A stretch of DNA of 64,000 nt, from positions 422,933 through 486,932 of the forward strand of contig NZ_JAPVBQ010000002.1 in the NCBI RefSeq assembly GCF_026968045.1, given 5' to 3'. The notes beneath the pieces are model-generated. The model did no database searches, had not been told where the DNA came from, and worked only from the letters and a program-made list of their open reading frames with translations. Below are positions 42,330 to 50,816 of this stretch, in pieces. A program made the translations under genes and the position numbers. Source of the DNA: Modestobacter sp. VKM Ac-2977 (GTDB lineage: Bacteria; Actinomycetota; Actinomycetes; Mycobacteriales; Geodermatophilaceae). Every line of letters begins with the position of its first letter. Position 1 is the stretch's first letter.

Positions 42330-42358
42330 CGGCCCCCTCCTCATCAGGGAGGGGGCCG
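42330..42358. terminator. Hairpin after the CitE-like gene
   Basis: A perfect 11-base-pair stem (CGGCCCCCTCC with its complement) and a 7-base loop lie 15 bases past the stop at 42315 and 9 bases from the convergent methyltransferase stop. Confidence 0.82.
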
Positions 42359-42366
42359 TTCGCGTC

Positions 42367-43137
42367 TCAGGCCTCGCGGACGGCGACGACCACGGTGGCC
42401 GACAGGTCGTCGTCCTCGACGACCCGGGTCGTCAGCCCGGCGGCGGTGCACGCGGCCCGCGTCGCCGGCGCCTGCTGCCGACCCGTCTCGATGAGCAGTG
42501 CACCGCCGGGCGCCAGCCAGTCCGGCGCCCCAGCCGCCACCCGACGCTGTACGTCGACCCCGTCGACCCCGCCGTCCAGCGCGGCCCGTGCCTCGTGGTC
42601 ACGCGCCTCAGGCGGCATCAGCGCGATCGCCTCGGTGGGCACGTAGGGCGCGTTGGCCACCAGGACGTCGACCCGGCCACGGAGTGACTCCGGGAGCGGG
42701 TCGTACAGGTCGCCCGTGTACACCGCCCCGGACACGTTGCGCCGCGCGCAGCGGACGGCGACCGGGTCCAGGTCGGCCGCGTGCAGCTCGACCGACGGGA
42801 CGGCGGCCGCCACCGCCGCACCCACCGCGCCGACCCCGCAGCACAGGTCCAGGACGACCGAACCCGAGGAGGCGAGCGCGACCGCCTCCCGCACCAGCAG
42901 TCGGGTGCGCTGCCGCGGCACGAACACGCCCGGCTCGACGGCCAACCGCAGCCCGCAGAACTCCGCCCAGCCCAGCACCTGCTCCAACGGCTCGCCCGCC
43001 ACCCGCCGCGCGACCAGGCCGTCGAGCTGGGCAGCCGACGCAGCCGCCGCCAGCAGCAGCCCCGCCTCGTCCTCGGCGAACACGCAGCCCGCCGCGCGCA
43101 ACCGGGCGACGACGGCCGGATCCGGGTCGGGGGACAT
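42367..43137 (-). CDS. PrmC/HemK-related protein N5-glutamine methyltransferase, substrate unknown
   Basis: A 256-residue methyltransferase. SAM motif VLDLCCGVGAVGAAVA (near residue 93), and the catalytic NPPY is NAPY, in LVANAPYVP. The N-terminal VAGEPLEQVLGWAEFCGLRL, FVPRQRT and VDVLVANAPYV fit the actinobacterial PrmC-related group of unknown substrate, where NAPY is usual. It is separate from true PrmC, which modifies release factors. Start is ATG 43137. It is convergent with the CitE-like gene and divergent from the sigma-like gene. Confidence 0.85.
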   Translation of the reverse strand: MSPDPDPAVVARLRAAGCVFAEDEAGLLLAAAASAAQLDGLVARRVAGEPLEQVLGWAEFCGLRLAVEPGVFVPRQRTRLLVREAVALASSGSVVLDLCCGVGAVGAAVAAAVPSVELHAADLDPVAVRCARRNVSGAVYTGDLYDPLPESLRGRVDVLVANAPYVPTEAIALMPPEARDHEARAALDGGVDGVDVQRRVAAGAPDWLAPGGALLIETGRQQAPATRAACTAAGLTTRVVEDDDLSATVVVAVREA

Positions 43138-43221
43138 CGGCGGCCAGTGTGCCGCCTCGCTGACGGGACACGATCACCCCGATACGGTGCCGCCATCGAC
43201 GACGGGCACGAAGGGGTGTGC

Positions 43222-43929
43222 GTGGACCAGCGGCAGGACGACTTCCCGGCGTTCGTGGCCGAGCACGAGCACCAGCTGCGCGGCACGGCCCTGCTGCTCA
43301 CCGGATGCCCCGTCGAGGCCGACGATCTGGTGGTGGCTGCGTTGGCCCGGACCCACCGCCGATGGCCGCGGCTCGACTCCCCGGCCGCCGCCCTGACCGA
43401 CGCCCAGGAGGCGCTGGTCTCCGCCACGCTGGGCCGGACGCGTCTGCCGGCGACCGGCCGGGGCGGTGCACTCGTGGCGGGACCGGAGGCCGACGTCGAC
43501 CACCGGTGGCTGCAGGCGCTCGCCGACCTGGACCCGCGCACCCGGGCGATCACGGTGCTCCGACTCCACGAGGGCCAGGACGAGGGGGCTGTCGCGACGC
43601 TGGTGGGCTGCTCCCCCGCCGAGGTCGGGTCCGCCCTCGCCGACGCGCTGGAGAGGCTGGCCCCGCTGCTGCTCGACGACCCGGCCGAACCGGTGGCCGC
43701 CCCCGCACCGGTCGCCGTCCCCGGACCGTCGGTGACGTCGGTCCCGGCTCGGCCGGTGGGGCACGACCTCGCGCCAGATGCGGCCGACCCGTACGCGATC
43801 TACCGCCGCCCGGGGACCCCCGCCCCGCGAGCGGAGCGGCGGCCGGCATCGGTCCCCGCGCCCACGCCGGTCGCCGTACCGCAACACCCGGACGACGACC
43901 CGAACGCGATCTACCGGAGACCGACGTGA
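43222..43929 (+). CDS. ECF-like sigma factor with a C-terminal AIYRRP repeat tail
   Basis: A 235-residue protein. Residues about 8-45 (HEHQLRGTALLLTGCPVEAD) resemble sigma region 2 of SigE-type factors. LADLDPRTRAITVLRLHEGQ and the following helix-turn-helix to about residue 150 resemble region 4. The remainder is Pro/Ala-rich and carries two copies of DPxAIYRRP (DPYAIYRRPG and DPNAIYRRPT), the second at the very C-terminus. AAGGGG lies 5 bases before GTG 43222. It is coupled to the next gene by GTGA. That pairing suggests sigma/anti-sigma, but this is inference. Confidence 0.7.
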   Translation: MDQRQDDFPAFVAEHEHQLRGTALLLTGCPVEADDLVVAALARTHRRWPRLDSPAAALTDAQEALVSATLGRTRLPATGRGGALVAGPEADVDHRWLQALADLDPRTRAITVLRLHEGQDEGAVATLVGCSPAEVGSALADALERLAPLLLDDPAEPVAAPAPVAVPGPSVTSVPARPVGHDLAPDAADPYAIYRRPGTPAPRAERRPASVPAPTPVAVPQHPDDDPNAIYRRPT

Positions 43930-44957
43930 CCGAGGACGTCGGCCAGTCGGTCGCTGCCCGGCTGCACGAGGTCGCGGAGCGGGCCCGCCCCGCGGACGAC
44001 GGCCGCACCGCCGCGCGTGCCGTTGCGGTGGACCGCCGGCGCCGGCGGCGGGCCGGACGCTGGGTCGCCGGGGCCCTCGCCGTCGTGCTCCTGGGCACCG
44101 GCGCCTCGTTCGCCCGCTCGGCGGTGACCGAGCCGGCGGCGGCCCCGATCCCGGCCCCGGTCACCAGCGCCGTCTCCGTCGCGCCGCCACCGCGGCCGGA
44201 CCTGGCCGAGGCGCCCGTCCGCGGGTCCCTCGCCGACGACGAGGAGTTCCTGGCCGCGATGGCGGTCGCACCCTGGACCGGCCCGGTCGGGCCGGACGGT
44301 CAGGTCGTCGACTGGGGCGGACCGGCGCCGGAGCCGGGCACCGAGCGGGTGGTCTACGCCGCCGACGTCCCCGGCGGCCACCGCTGGGCCGTGGTGCTCG
44401 CCCGGTCGGACTCCCAGTGGACCTGGACGTGGTTCACCGGACCGCGCGGCGCCGAGCCCACGGAGATGACGCCGGTCATCGGTGGGGTACCGCTCGGGAC
44501 CGACGAACCGCTGGCGCTGATGGCCTCCTCGGCGGAGGCCGGCCCGCTGGTCGTGCTCGGCGGACCCGGTCTGGAGGCCGAGTACTCCCCCAGCCTGGAC
44601 CGGGCAGCCAGCGGCGAACTGGTCCGCGACTTCACCCCGCTGCCCATCGTCGACGGGGTTCCGCAGGGGGTGGTGCCGATCCCGGTCATCTGGAGCGCCG
44701 GGGAGGTGCGGATCACCAGCAGCCCGGGGCAGCCCCTCTACCCGGTGATCGACCGGCAGCCGCCGTCCTGGCCGGCGTACCCCACCGGCCCGGTCGACGA
44801 GGCCCTCGCCGCCCCGTGCCTGGAGCAGCTCGGTCTCGACGTCGAGACCGAGCAGGGCCTGAGCTGGGGCGAGTCCGCGCGGCCGCCGATGAGCAGCGCC
44901 GAGGAGGCCGCCCGGGAGCACGAGATCGCCGCCTGCTTCCGGGCGGCAGAGCCCTGA
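43926..44957 (+). CDS. Single-pass membrane protein, possible anti-sigma partner
   Basis: A 343-residue protein overlapping the sigma-like gene by GTGA. An N-terminal cytoplasmic segment (about 1-38, basic at its end: [10 protein letters not shown]) is followed by one membrane helix near 41-63 and a long extracytoplasmic domain with repeated WTGPVG and TWFTGP text. Topology fits an anti-sigma factor, but I cannot see a ZAS-type HxxxCxxC motif, so the role stays open. It ends in a palindrome shared with the convergent gene. Confidence 0.7.
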   Translation: MTEDVGQSVAARLHEVAERARPADDGRTAARAVAVDRRRRRRAGRWVAGALAVVLLGTGASFARSAVTEPAAAPIPAPVTSAVSVAPPPRPDLAEAPVRGSLADDEEFLAAMAVAPWTGPVGPDGQVVDWGGPAPEPGTERVVYAADVPGGHRWAVVLARSDSQWTWTWFTGPRGAEPTEMTPVIGGVPLGTDEPLALMASSAEAGPLVVLGGPGLEAEYSPSLDRAASGELVRDFTPLPIVDGVPQGVVPIPVIWSAGEVRITSSPGQPLYPVIDRQPPSWPAYPTGPVDEALAAPCLEQLGLDVETEQGLSWGESARPPMSSAEEAAREHEIAACFRAAEP

Positions 44958-44971
44958 GCCGGCTCAGGGCT
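44950..44971. terminator. Palindrome enclosing both stop codons of a convergent pair
   Basis: The 22 bases AGCCCTGAG, CCGG, CTCAGGGCT form a perfect palindrome. The plus-strand TGA (44955-44957) and the minus-strand stop (44964-44966) occupy symmetric positions in its arms. Each transcript would form the same hairpin at its 3' end. Confidence 0.78.
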
Positions 44972-45749
44972 GCCGGTACACCGCGTCCGGGACGTCGGTG
45001 ACGAACATGTGCCCCGGGGCGTGGGTGATCGCGAACGGCGGCCGGGAGGCCATCAGTGCGGCCTGCGGCGTCACCCCGCACGCCCAGAACACCGGGACGT
45101 CGCCGTCGGCGAACTCGACCGCGTCGCCGAAGTCGGGCCGGGCCAGGTCGGCGATGCCCAGCGCAGCCGGTGACCCGACGTGCACCGGCGCCCCGTGCAC
45201 CGCGGGCATCCGCGCGGTCACCTGCACCGCGGTGGCCACCAGGTGCCCGGGCACCGGGCGCATCGACACCACCAGCGGCCCGGACAGCCGCCCGGCCGGC
45301 CGGCACTCCCGGTTCGTCCGGTACATCGACACGTTGCGGCCCTGCTCGATGTTGCGCACCGGCACCCCGGCGTCCAGCAGTGCGGTCTCGAAGCTGAAGC
45401 TGCAGCCGATCAGGAAGGCGACCAGGTCGTCGGTCCAGAGGTCGGCGACGTCGGTGGGCTCGTCGACCAGCGCGCCGTCCCGCCAGACCCGGTAGCGCGG
45501 CAGGTCGGTGCGCAGGTCGGCGTCCGGGGCGAGCACGGTGCGGTACGACCCGGCGTCGGTGACGTCCAGCAGCGGCACCGGCTGCGGGTTGCGCTGGCCG
45601 AACAGCAGCATGTCCCAGGCCCAGTCCCGGGGCAGCACGACCAGGTTGGCCTGCGTGCGCCCGGGCGCCCAGCCCGACGAGGGGACGGCGAGACCGGCGC
45701 GGAACGAGGCCCGGGCGGCGGCAGGGTCGGCGGCGGGGACGAGGGTCAT
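44964..45749 (-). CDS. DUF1445 putative hydro-lyase (YcsI/D-glutamate cyclase type)
   Basis: A 261-residue protein of the DUF1445 family. It includes [19 protein letters not shown] and [18 protein letters not shown], and ends in [20 protein letters not shown], the hallmark of putative hydro-lyases, followed by [10 protein letters not shown]. In Bacillus subtilis the homologue YcsI sits in the 5-oxoprolinase locus, and mammalian relatives convert D-glutamate and 5-oxo-D-proline. The ATG at 45749 overlaps the GntR gene by four bases. It belongs with the pxp genes across the intergenic region. Confidence 0.87.
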   Translation of the reverse strand: MTLVPAADPAAARASFRAGLAVPSSGWAPGRTQANLVVLPRDWAWDMLLFGQRNPQPVPLLDVTDAGSYRTVLAPDADLRTDLPRYRVWRDGALVDEPTDVADLWTDDLVAFLIGCSFSFETALLDAGVPVRNIEQGRNVSMYRTNRECRPAGRLSGPLVVSMRPVPGHLVATAVQVTARMPAVHGAPVHVGSPAALGIADLARPDFGDAVEFADGDVPVFWACGVTPQAALMASRPPFAITHAPGHMFVTDVPDAVYRQP

Positions 45750-46459
45750 GAGCTCTTCCCGAGTCGGTCGCGGTGGGCGGCGCGGAGCTCGGCCTCCGAG
45801 TCGTGCAGGTAGACGTCCAGCTCCTTGGCGGCCTGCTCCACCTCACCGGCCACGAGCAGGTCGAGCAGCGCGCGGTTGCGGGTGACGTAGGGCTCGTGCA
45901 GCCGCTGCGGCACGGCGAAGGCGGAGAAGGCGAGCCGGAGCTCGGCGAGCAGCCGGGCCGTCGTCTCGTCGATCCGCCGACTCCCGGCCAACGCCACCAG
46001 CTGCTGGTGGAAGCGCATGTTGGCGGTGCCGGCGGCGCCCCAGTCGCCGCGCCGGGCGGCGTCCTCACCGGCGGCGACGGCGTCGTGCAGCGGCCGCAGC
46101 CGGACGGCGTCCAGCCCCTCCAGCCGGCGGACGACGTCGCACTCGATCGTCCGCCGCAGCCGGTACAGGTCGACCAGGTCGTCCTCGTCCAGCTCGGGCA
46201 CGAACACCCCGCGGTGCAGCCGGTGCACCAGCAGGCCCTCGTGGGTGAGCAGCCGGAACGCCTCGCGCAGCGTGTTCCGGCTGACGTGCAGCACCTCGAC
46301 CAGCTGCTCCTCCGACAACCGGGTGCCCGGCGGCAGGTCGCCCTCGATCACCCGGGCGCGCAGCAGCTCGGCGACCCGCTCGGCGGTGCTGGAGCGGTCG
46401 AAGCTGCGCACCTCGTGCGCCACGGTGCGCAGCCAGGCGGCGTCGGTGGGCTCGGGCAT
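45746..46459 (-). CDS. GntR-family (FadR/FCD subfamily) transcriptional regulator
   Basis: A 237-residue regulator. The N-terminal winged helix (about 25-85) has [20 protein letters not shown] and [19 protein letters not shown]. The C-terminal FCD domain (about 95-225) is all-helical and metal-dependent, with a row of conserved residues (Asp, His) around [11 protein letters not shown]. It is divergent from the pxp operon and overlaps the DUF1445 gene (ATGA). It probably represses the 5-oxoproline genes until substrate binds. Confidence 0.87.
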   Translation of the reverse strand: MPEPTDAAWLRTVAHEVRSFDRSSTAERVAELLRARVIEGDLPPGTRLSEEQLVEVLHVSRNTLREAFRLLTHEGLLVHRLHRGVFVPELDEDDLVDLYRLRRTIECDVVRRLEGLDAVRLRPLHDAVAAGEDAARRGDWGAAGTANMRFHQQLVALAGSRRIDETTARLLAELRLAFSAFAVPQRLHEPYVTRNRALLDLLVAGEVEQAAKELDVYLHDSEAELRAAHRDRLGKSS

Positions 46460-46515
46460 GCCGACATCCTGCCGTCTCCTGATGTGTCGGCGCAGTAAAT
46501 TGTCGCGCCATCCTC

Positions 46516-46545
46516 TTGAGGGATTGTTCAACAACTCCCTAGGTT
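46516..46545 (+). promoter_or_regulatory. pxp operon promoter with GntR-type operator
   Basis: TTGAGG at 46516-46521 and TAGGTT at 46540-46545 with an 18-base spacer make a plausible -35/-10 pair upstream of the NRAMP-like gene. In the spacer lies TTGT-TCA-ACAA (46524-46534), which matches the FadR-subfamily pattern TnGT-N3-ACnA, and it would be bound by the divergent GntR protein. The gap 46460-46623 otherwise holds little. Confidence 0.6.
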
Positions 46546-46623
46546 CGGTCGCCAACGGCACCACCCCTCGGACGGCGACCCCTCGCCACCGCGGGCCCAC
46601 TCGACCCCCTCCCGGGAGCAGCC

Positions 46624-47871
46624 ATGGCAGCCGAACCGCAACGCACCCCCGCCGAGCCTTCCACCGCCCCCAACGGGCGGCTCGCCTCCAGCACCCGCTC
46701 CACCCTGCTCGGCGCGATGTTCCTGATGGCCACCTCGGCCATCGGCCCCGGGTTCATCACCCAGACGACCACCTTCACCGTGCAGCTGGGCGCCGCGTTC
46801 GCCTTCGCGATCGTCATCTCGATCCTCATCGACATCGCCCTGCAGCTGAACGTCTGGCGGGTCATCGGTGTCAGCGGCCGGCGCGCCCAGGAGCTGGGCA
46901 ACCTGGTCGCCCCGGGCCTCGGCTGGGTGATGGCCGCCTTCCTGCTGATCGGCGGGCTGGTCTTCAACATCGGCAACGTCAGCGGTGCCGGCCTGGGCAC
47001 CAACGCCATGCTCGGGCTCGACCCGAAGCTCGGCGGGGCGCTGTCGGCGCTGATCGCCATCGGCATCTTCCTGAGCAAGCGGGCCGGGGTGGCGGTCGAC
47101 CGGATCGTCGTCGTCCTCGGGCTGGTGATGATCGTGCTGACCACCTACGTCGCGATCACCTCCGGCCCGCCGGTGGGCGAGGCGCTGCGCAACGTCGTCC
47201 TGCCCGAGGACATCGACGTGCTGGCGATCACCACGCTGGTCGGCGGCACGATCGGCGGCTACATCGTCTATGCCGGCGCCCACCGACTGCTCGACTCGGG
47301 CATCTCCGGCCCCGGCCGGGTCCGGGACATCACCCGCGGCTCGGTCACCGGCATCCTGATCACCGCGGTCATGCGGGTCGTCCTGTTCCTGGCGATCCTC
47401 GGCGTGGTCACCGGTGGCGCGGCGCTCGACCCGACCAACCAGGCCGCGTCGGCGTTCGAGCAGGCCGCCGGCGAGGTCGGCCTGCGGGTGTTCGGCATCG
47501 TGCTGTGGGCCGCGGCGATCACCAGCGTCATCGGCGCCTCCTACACCTCGGTGTCCTTCGTGACCTCCCGGACGAGGACGTCGGACCGCACCCGCTCACT
47601 GCTGGTCGTCGGCTTCATCGCGTTCACCTCGCTGGTCTACGTGCTGATCGGCACCGCACCCACGACGCTGCTGGTGTTCGCCGGGGCGTTCAACGGGCTG
47701 CTGTTGCCGATCGGGATCGCCGTCCTGCTCTGGGTGGCCACCCGCCGCACCGACCTGCTGAACGGCTACCGCTACCCGCGCTGGCTGCTGGTGATCGGCT
47801 GGGTCGCCTGGCTGCTGACCCTGTACCTGGCGGTGCGGTCGATCCAGCCGGTCATCGACCTGTTCGCGTGA
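46624..47871 (+). CDS. NRAMP-like membrane transporter, YcsG type
   Basis: A 415-residue multi-spanning transporter with about 11 helices. The opening [19 protein letters not shown] resembles the first NRAMP helix but lacks the DPGN metal-binding box, reading GPGF instead. The equivalent in B. subtilis is YcsG, located beside pxpA. It likely imports a carbohydrate- or amino-acid-type substrate such as 5-oxoproline rather than a metal. It begins the pxp operon, 14 bases before pxpA. Confidence 0.8.
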   Translation: MAAEPQRTPAEPSTAPNGRLASSTRSTLLGAMFLMATSAIGPGFITQTTTFTVQLGAAFAFAIVISILIDIALQLNVWRVIGVSGRRAQELGNLVAPGLGWVMAAFLLIGGLVFNIGNVSGAGLGTNAMLGLDPKLGGALSALIAIGIFLSKRAGVAVDRIVVVLGLVMIVLTTYVAITSGPPVGEALRNVVLPEDIDVLAITTLVGGTIGGYIVYAGAHRLLDSGISGPGRVRDITRGSVTGILITAVMRVVLFLAILGVVTGGAALDPTNQAASAFEQAAGEVGLRVFGIVLWAAAITSVIGASYTSVSFVTSRTRTSDRTRSLLVVGFIAFTSLVYVLIGTAPTTLLVFAGAFNGLLLPIGIAVLLWVATRRTDLLNGYRYPRWLLVIGWVAWLLTLYLAVRSIQPVIDLFA

Positions 47872-47885
47872 GGGAGGCTGTCGAC

Positions 47886-48647
47886 ATGACCCGTGTGGAC
47901 CTGAACTCCGACCTCGGCGAGGGCTTCGGCCAGTGGACGCTCGGTGACGACGACGCGCTGCTGGGCGTGGTCACCAGTGCCAACGTCGCCTGCGGCTTCC
48001 ACGCCAGCGACGCCACGATCATGCGACGGGTCTGCGCGAAGGCCGTCGAGTCCGGCGTCGCGATCGGCGCCCAGGTCGGCTACCGCGACCTGCCCGGCTT
48101 CGGCCGCCGGTTCATCGACGTCGAGCCCGAGGCGCTGACCGCCGACGTCGTCTACCAGATCGGTGCGCTGGAGGGCTTCGCCCGGATCGCCGGCGACCGG
48201 GTGCGCTACGTCAAGCCGCACGGCGCGCTCTACAACGCGATCGTGCACCACGAGGAGCAGGCGGCCGCGGTGGTCGCCGCCGTCGTCGCCTACGACCGGA
48301 CGCTCCCGGTGCTGGGCCTGCCGGGTTCCGCGTGGTTGCGGCTGGCCGCCGAGGCGGGGCTGACCGTGGTGCACGAGGCGTTCGCCGACCGCGCCTACAC
48401 CCCGGAGGGCACGCTGGTCTCCCGCCGGCTGCCCGGTGCGGTGCTGCACGACCCGGCCGAGATCGCCGCACGGTGCGTGGCGATGGCCGCCGGCGAACCG
48501 ATCACCGACGTCGAGGGGGGCGAGCTGACGCTGCAGCCGGGGTCGATCTGCGTGCACGGCGACACCCCGGGCGCGGTGGAGATCGCCCGGCAGGTGCGCG
48601 CGTCGCTGACCACGGCGGGGGTCGAGCTGGCCCCCTTCGCCGGCTGA
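47886..48647 (+). CDS. pxpA: 5-oxoprolinase subunit PxpA (LamB/YcsF)
   Basis: A 253-residue PxpA. The N-terminal [17 protein letters not shown], then [11 protein letters not shown] and [15 protein letters not shown], are diagnostic. With PxpB and PxpC it forms the ATP-dependent prokaryotic 5-oxoprolinase, which opens 5-oxo-L-proline to glutamate. KPHGALYN and the C-terminal [15 protein letters not shown] carry conserved histidines. The ATG follows GAGGGAGG. The stop overlaps the pxpB start (TGATG). Confidence 0.94.
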   Translation: MTRVDLNSDLGEGFGQWTLGDDDALLGVVTSANVACGFHASDATIMRRVCAKAVESGVAIGAQVGYRDLPGFGRRFIDVEPEALTADVVYQIGALEGFARIAGDRVRYVKPHGALYNAIVHHEEQAAAVVAAVVAYDRTLPVLGLPGSAWLRLAAEAGLTVVHEAFADRAYTPEGTLVSRRLPGAVLHDPAEIAARCVAMAAGEPITDVEGGELTLQPGSICVHGDTPGAVEIARQVRASLTTAGVELAPFAG

Positions 48648-49261
48648 TGCGCCTGCTCCCCAGCGGGAGCGCCGCCCTGCTGGTCGAACTGGACGGGCTG
48701 GACGACGTCCTGGCGCTGTACGCCGCGCTCAGCGCCGACCCGCCGCACGGCGTGGTGGACGTCGTCCCGGCCGCCCGCACGGTGCTGCTGATGACCGACC
48801 CCGCGGTCACCACCCTGGCCGCGGTCGCCGACGCGGTCCGGACGACGACCCCGCGGCCGGACACGCGGGCCGTCGGCGACACCGTCGAGCTGCCGGTGCA
48901 CTACGACGGCGCCGACCTGGCCGAGGCCGCCGAGCTCCTCGGCCTCACGCCGGACGAGCTGGTCGAGCGGCACACCGGGGCCGAGTGGACGGTGGCCTTC
49001 TGCGGCTTCGCCCCCGGCTTCGGCTACCTCACCCAGCCCGGCGGGCAGTGGGAGGTGCCCCGCCGGGCGAACCCGCGCACCGCGGTGCCGCCGGGGTCGG
49101 TCGCGCTGGCCGGGGAGTTCAGCGGCGTCTACCCGCGCGAGTCACCGGGTGGCTGGCAGCTGATCGGGCGCACCGACGTCGCCGTGTTCGACCTGGCCCG
49201 CGAGCCGGCCGCGCTGCTCCGGCCCGGCACCACGGTGCGGTTCGTGGCGGTACGCCGGTGA
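48647..49261 (+). CDS. pxpB: 5-oxoprolinase subunit PxpB (KipI)
   Basis: A 204-residue protein of the allophanate hydrolase subunit 1 (KipI) family. ELPVHYDGADLAEAAELLGL, HTGAEWTVAFCGFAPGFGYL and PRRANPRTAVPPGSVALAG are typical. It works with PxpC as the ATP-using half of 5-oxoprolinase. It overlaps both neighbours (TGATG and GTGA), so all three subunits are coupled. Confidence 0.93.
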   Translation: MRLLPSGSAALLVELDGLDDVLALYAALSADPPHGVVDVVPAARTVLLMTDPAVTTLAAVADAVRTTTPRPDTRAVGDTVELPVHYDGADLAEAAELLGLTPDELVERHTGAEWTVAFCGFAPGFGYLTQPGGQWEVPRRANPRTAVPPGSVALAGEFSGVYPRESPGGWQLIGRTDVAVFDLAREPAALLRPGTTVRFVAVRR

Positions 49262-50100
49262 GCCTCACCGTGCTGGCCACCGGGCCGCTCACCACCGTGC
49301 AGGACCTCGGCCGGCCCGGGCAGGCAGCGTTGGGCATCGGCCGCTCGGGCGCCTGCGACCGGGCGTCGGCCGCACTGGCCAACCGGCTGGTCGGCAACCG
49401 CGCCAACGCCGCGGTGCTCGAGGTGACCTTCGGCGGGCTCACCCTCCGCGCCGAGGCCGACCTGCTGGTGGTCACCACCGGCGCGCGCTGCCCCGGCGCC
49501 CCGCACGCCGCACCCACCCTGCTGCGCCGGGGACAGGAGCTGCGGCTCGGCCCACCGGCCAGCGGGCTGCGCACCTACCTCGGGGTCCGCGGCGGCATCG
49601 CCGTCCCACCGGTGCTGGGCTCCCGGGCCACCGACCTGCTGGCCGGGCTCGGCCCGGCGGTGATCGCCACCGGTGACGTGCTCCCGGTCGGCGAGCCGGT
49701 CGACCCGGCCCCGGGTGTCGACCTGGCGCCGGTGCCCGAACCCACCGCCGGCGAGCTCACCGCCACCGTGCTGCCCGGGCCGCGCGCCGACTGGTTCGGT
49801 GACGCCGGCTGGGCGGCCCTCACCGGGCAGGCCTGGACGGTCACCAGCGAGAGCAACCGGGTCGGCCTGCGGCTGGACGGCGCACCGCTGGAGCGGCTGC
49901 GCGCCGGGGAGCTGCCGAGTGAGGGGATGGTGCGCGGGGCGCTGCAGGTGCCGCCGTCCGGGCTGCCGGTGCTGTTCCTCGCCGACCACCCGGTGACCGG
50001 CGGCTACCCGGTGATCGGGTACGTGACCGACGCCGACGTCGACGCGTGCGCCCAGCTCCGCCCCGGCCAAGCGCTGCGGCTGCGCCCGGGCCGACCATGA
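49258..50100 (+). CDS. pxpC: 5-oxoprolinase subunit PxpC (KipA)
   Basis: A 280-residue protein of the allophanate hydrolase subunit 2 (KipA) family. TTVQDLGRPGQAALGIGRSG is the classic opening, and SNRVGLRLDGAPLERL and PPSGLPVLFLADHPVTGGYP are further family marks. It completes 5-oxoprolinase. GTG 49258 overlaps the pxpB stop. The last bases overlap the following gene (ATGA). Confidence 0.93.
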   Translation: MSLTVLATGPLTTVQDLGRPGQAALGIGRSGACDRASAALANRLVGNRANAAVLEVTFGGLTLRAEADLLVVTTGARCPGAPHAAPTLLRRGQELRLGPPASGLRTYLGVRGGIAVPPVLGSRATDLLAGLGPAVIATGDVLPVGEPVDPAPGVDLAPVPEPTAGELTATVLPGPRADWFGDAGWAALTGQAWTVTSESNRVGLRLDGAPLERLRAGELPSEGMVRGALQVPPSGLPVLFLADHPVTGGYPVIGYVTDADVDACAQLRPGQALRLRPGRP

Positions 50101-50816
50101 CCCCCGACGAACCCGTCGAGCTCGGGCGCGCCTCCGGGCCGCACGGCGAGGTGGTGCTGCGCCGGCGCGGGCCGGTGACGGAGCTGGTCGTCGACGGCGT
50201 CTTCGCGATGGACGACGTGGACACCAGCACCGAGCGGGCGCTGGCGGTCGAGGCGCTGCGCCGCTGCGCGGGCGACCGGCTACGGGTGCTGGTCGGCGGG
50301 CTCGGCCTGGGCTGGACGGCAGCCACCGTGCTCGCCGAGAACCGGGTCGCCGCCGTGGAGGTCGCCGAGCTCCAGCCCGCGCTGGTCGGCTGGGCCGGCG
50401 CCGGTCTGCTGCCCGGGCTGCCGGAGCTCCCCCGCGACCGGCTGGAGCTGCACACCGCCGACGTCGCGGTGCTGCTGGCCGAGCGGCCGGGACGGTACGA
50501 CGCCGTCCTGCTCGACGTGGACAACGGCCCCGACTTCCTGGTGCACCAGGCCAACGCACCGCTGTACGAGGAGGCCGGGCTCGGCACCGCGCTGGCCGCG
50601 CTGCGCCCGGGCGGGGTGCTGGCCATCTGGTCCGCCGACCCGGCCCCGGCGCTCGCCGACCGGCTGGGCGCACTGCCGGGGGCGGCCGACGTCGAGCACC
50701 TGGTGCTGCCGGTCGAGCGCGACGGCCGGCGGTTCGACTACGCGATCGTGCTCGCCCGCCGGGGCGCTCAGCGGTCGGCCGGGGGCCCGTCCGGCCGCTC
50801 GTCCGGCCGGGAGTAG
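50097..50816 (+). CDS. Spermidine-synthase-like protein, function unclear
   Basis: A 239-residue protein with the spermine/spermidine synthase fold. VLVGGLGLGWTAATVLAE is the SAM-type loop and LLDVDNGPDFLVHQAN holds the next strand. The acidic DTG site residues of true spermidine synthases are not all visible, so a different methyl- or aminopropyl-type transfer is possible. It is the last gene of the pxp operon (ATGA overlap with pxpC), but no known function in oxoproline use links it. Its last 49 bases overlap the convergent MFS gene. Confidence 0.72.
   Translation: MTPDEPVELGRASGPHGEVVLRRRGPVTELVVDGVFAMDDVDTSTERALAVEALRRCAGDRLRVLVGGLGLGWTAATVLAENRVAAVEVAELQPALVGWAGAGLLPGLPELPRDRLELHTADVAVLLAERPGRYDAVLLDVDNGPDFLVHQANAPLYEEAGLGTALAALRPGGVLAIWSADPAPALADRLGALPGAADVEHLVLPVERDGRRFDYAIVLARRGAQRSAGGPSGRSSGRE

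Noticed and set aside
42367-43137. Loss of activity in the PrmC-like protein because NPPY reads NAPY
   Set aside because: NAPY is usual for this actinobacterial PrmC-related group, so it is not evidence of decay.
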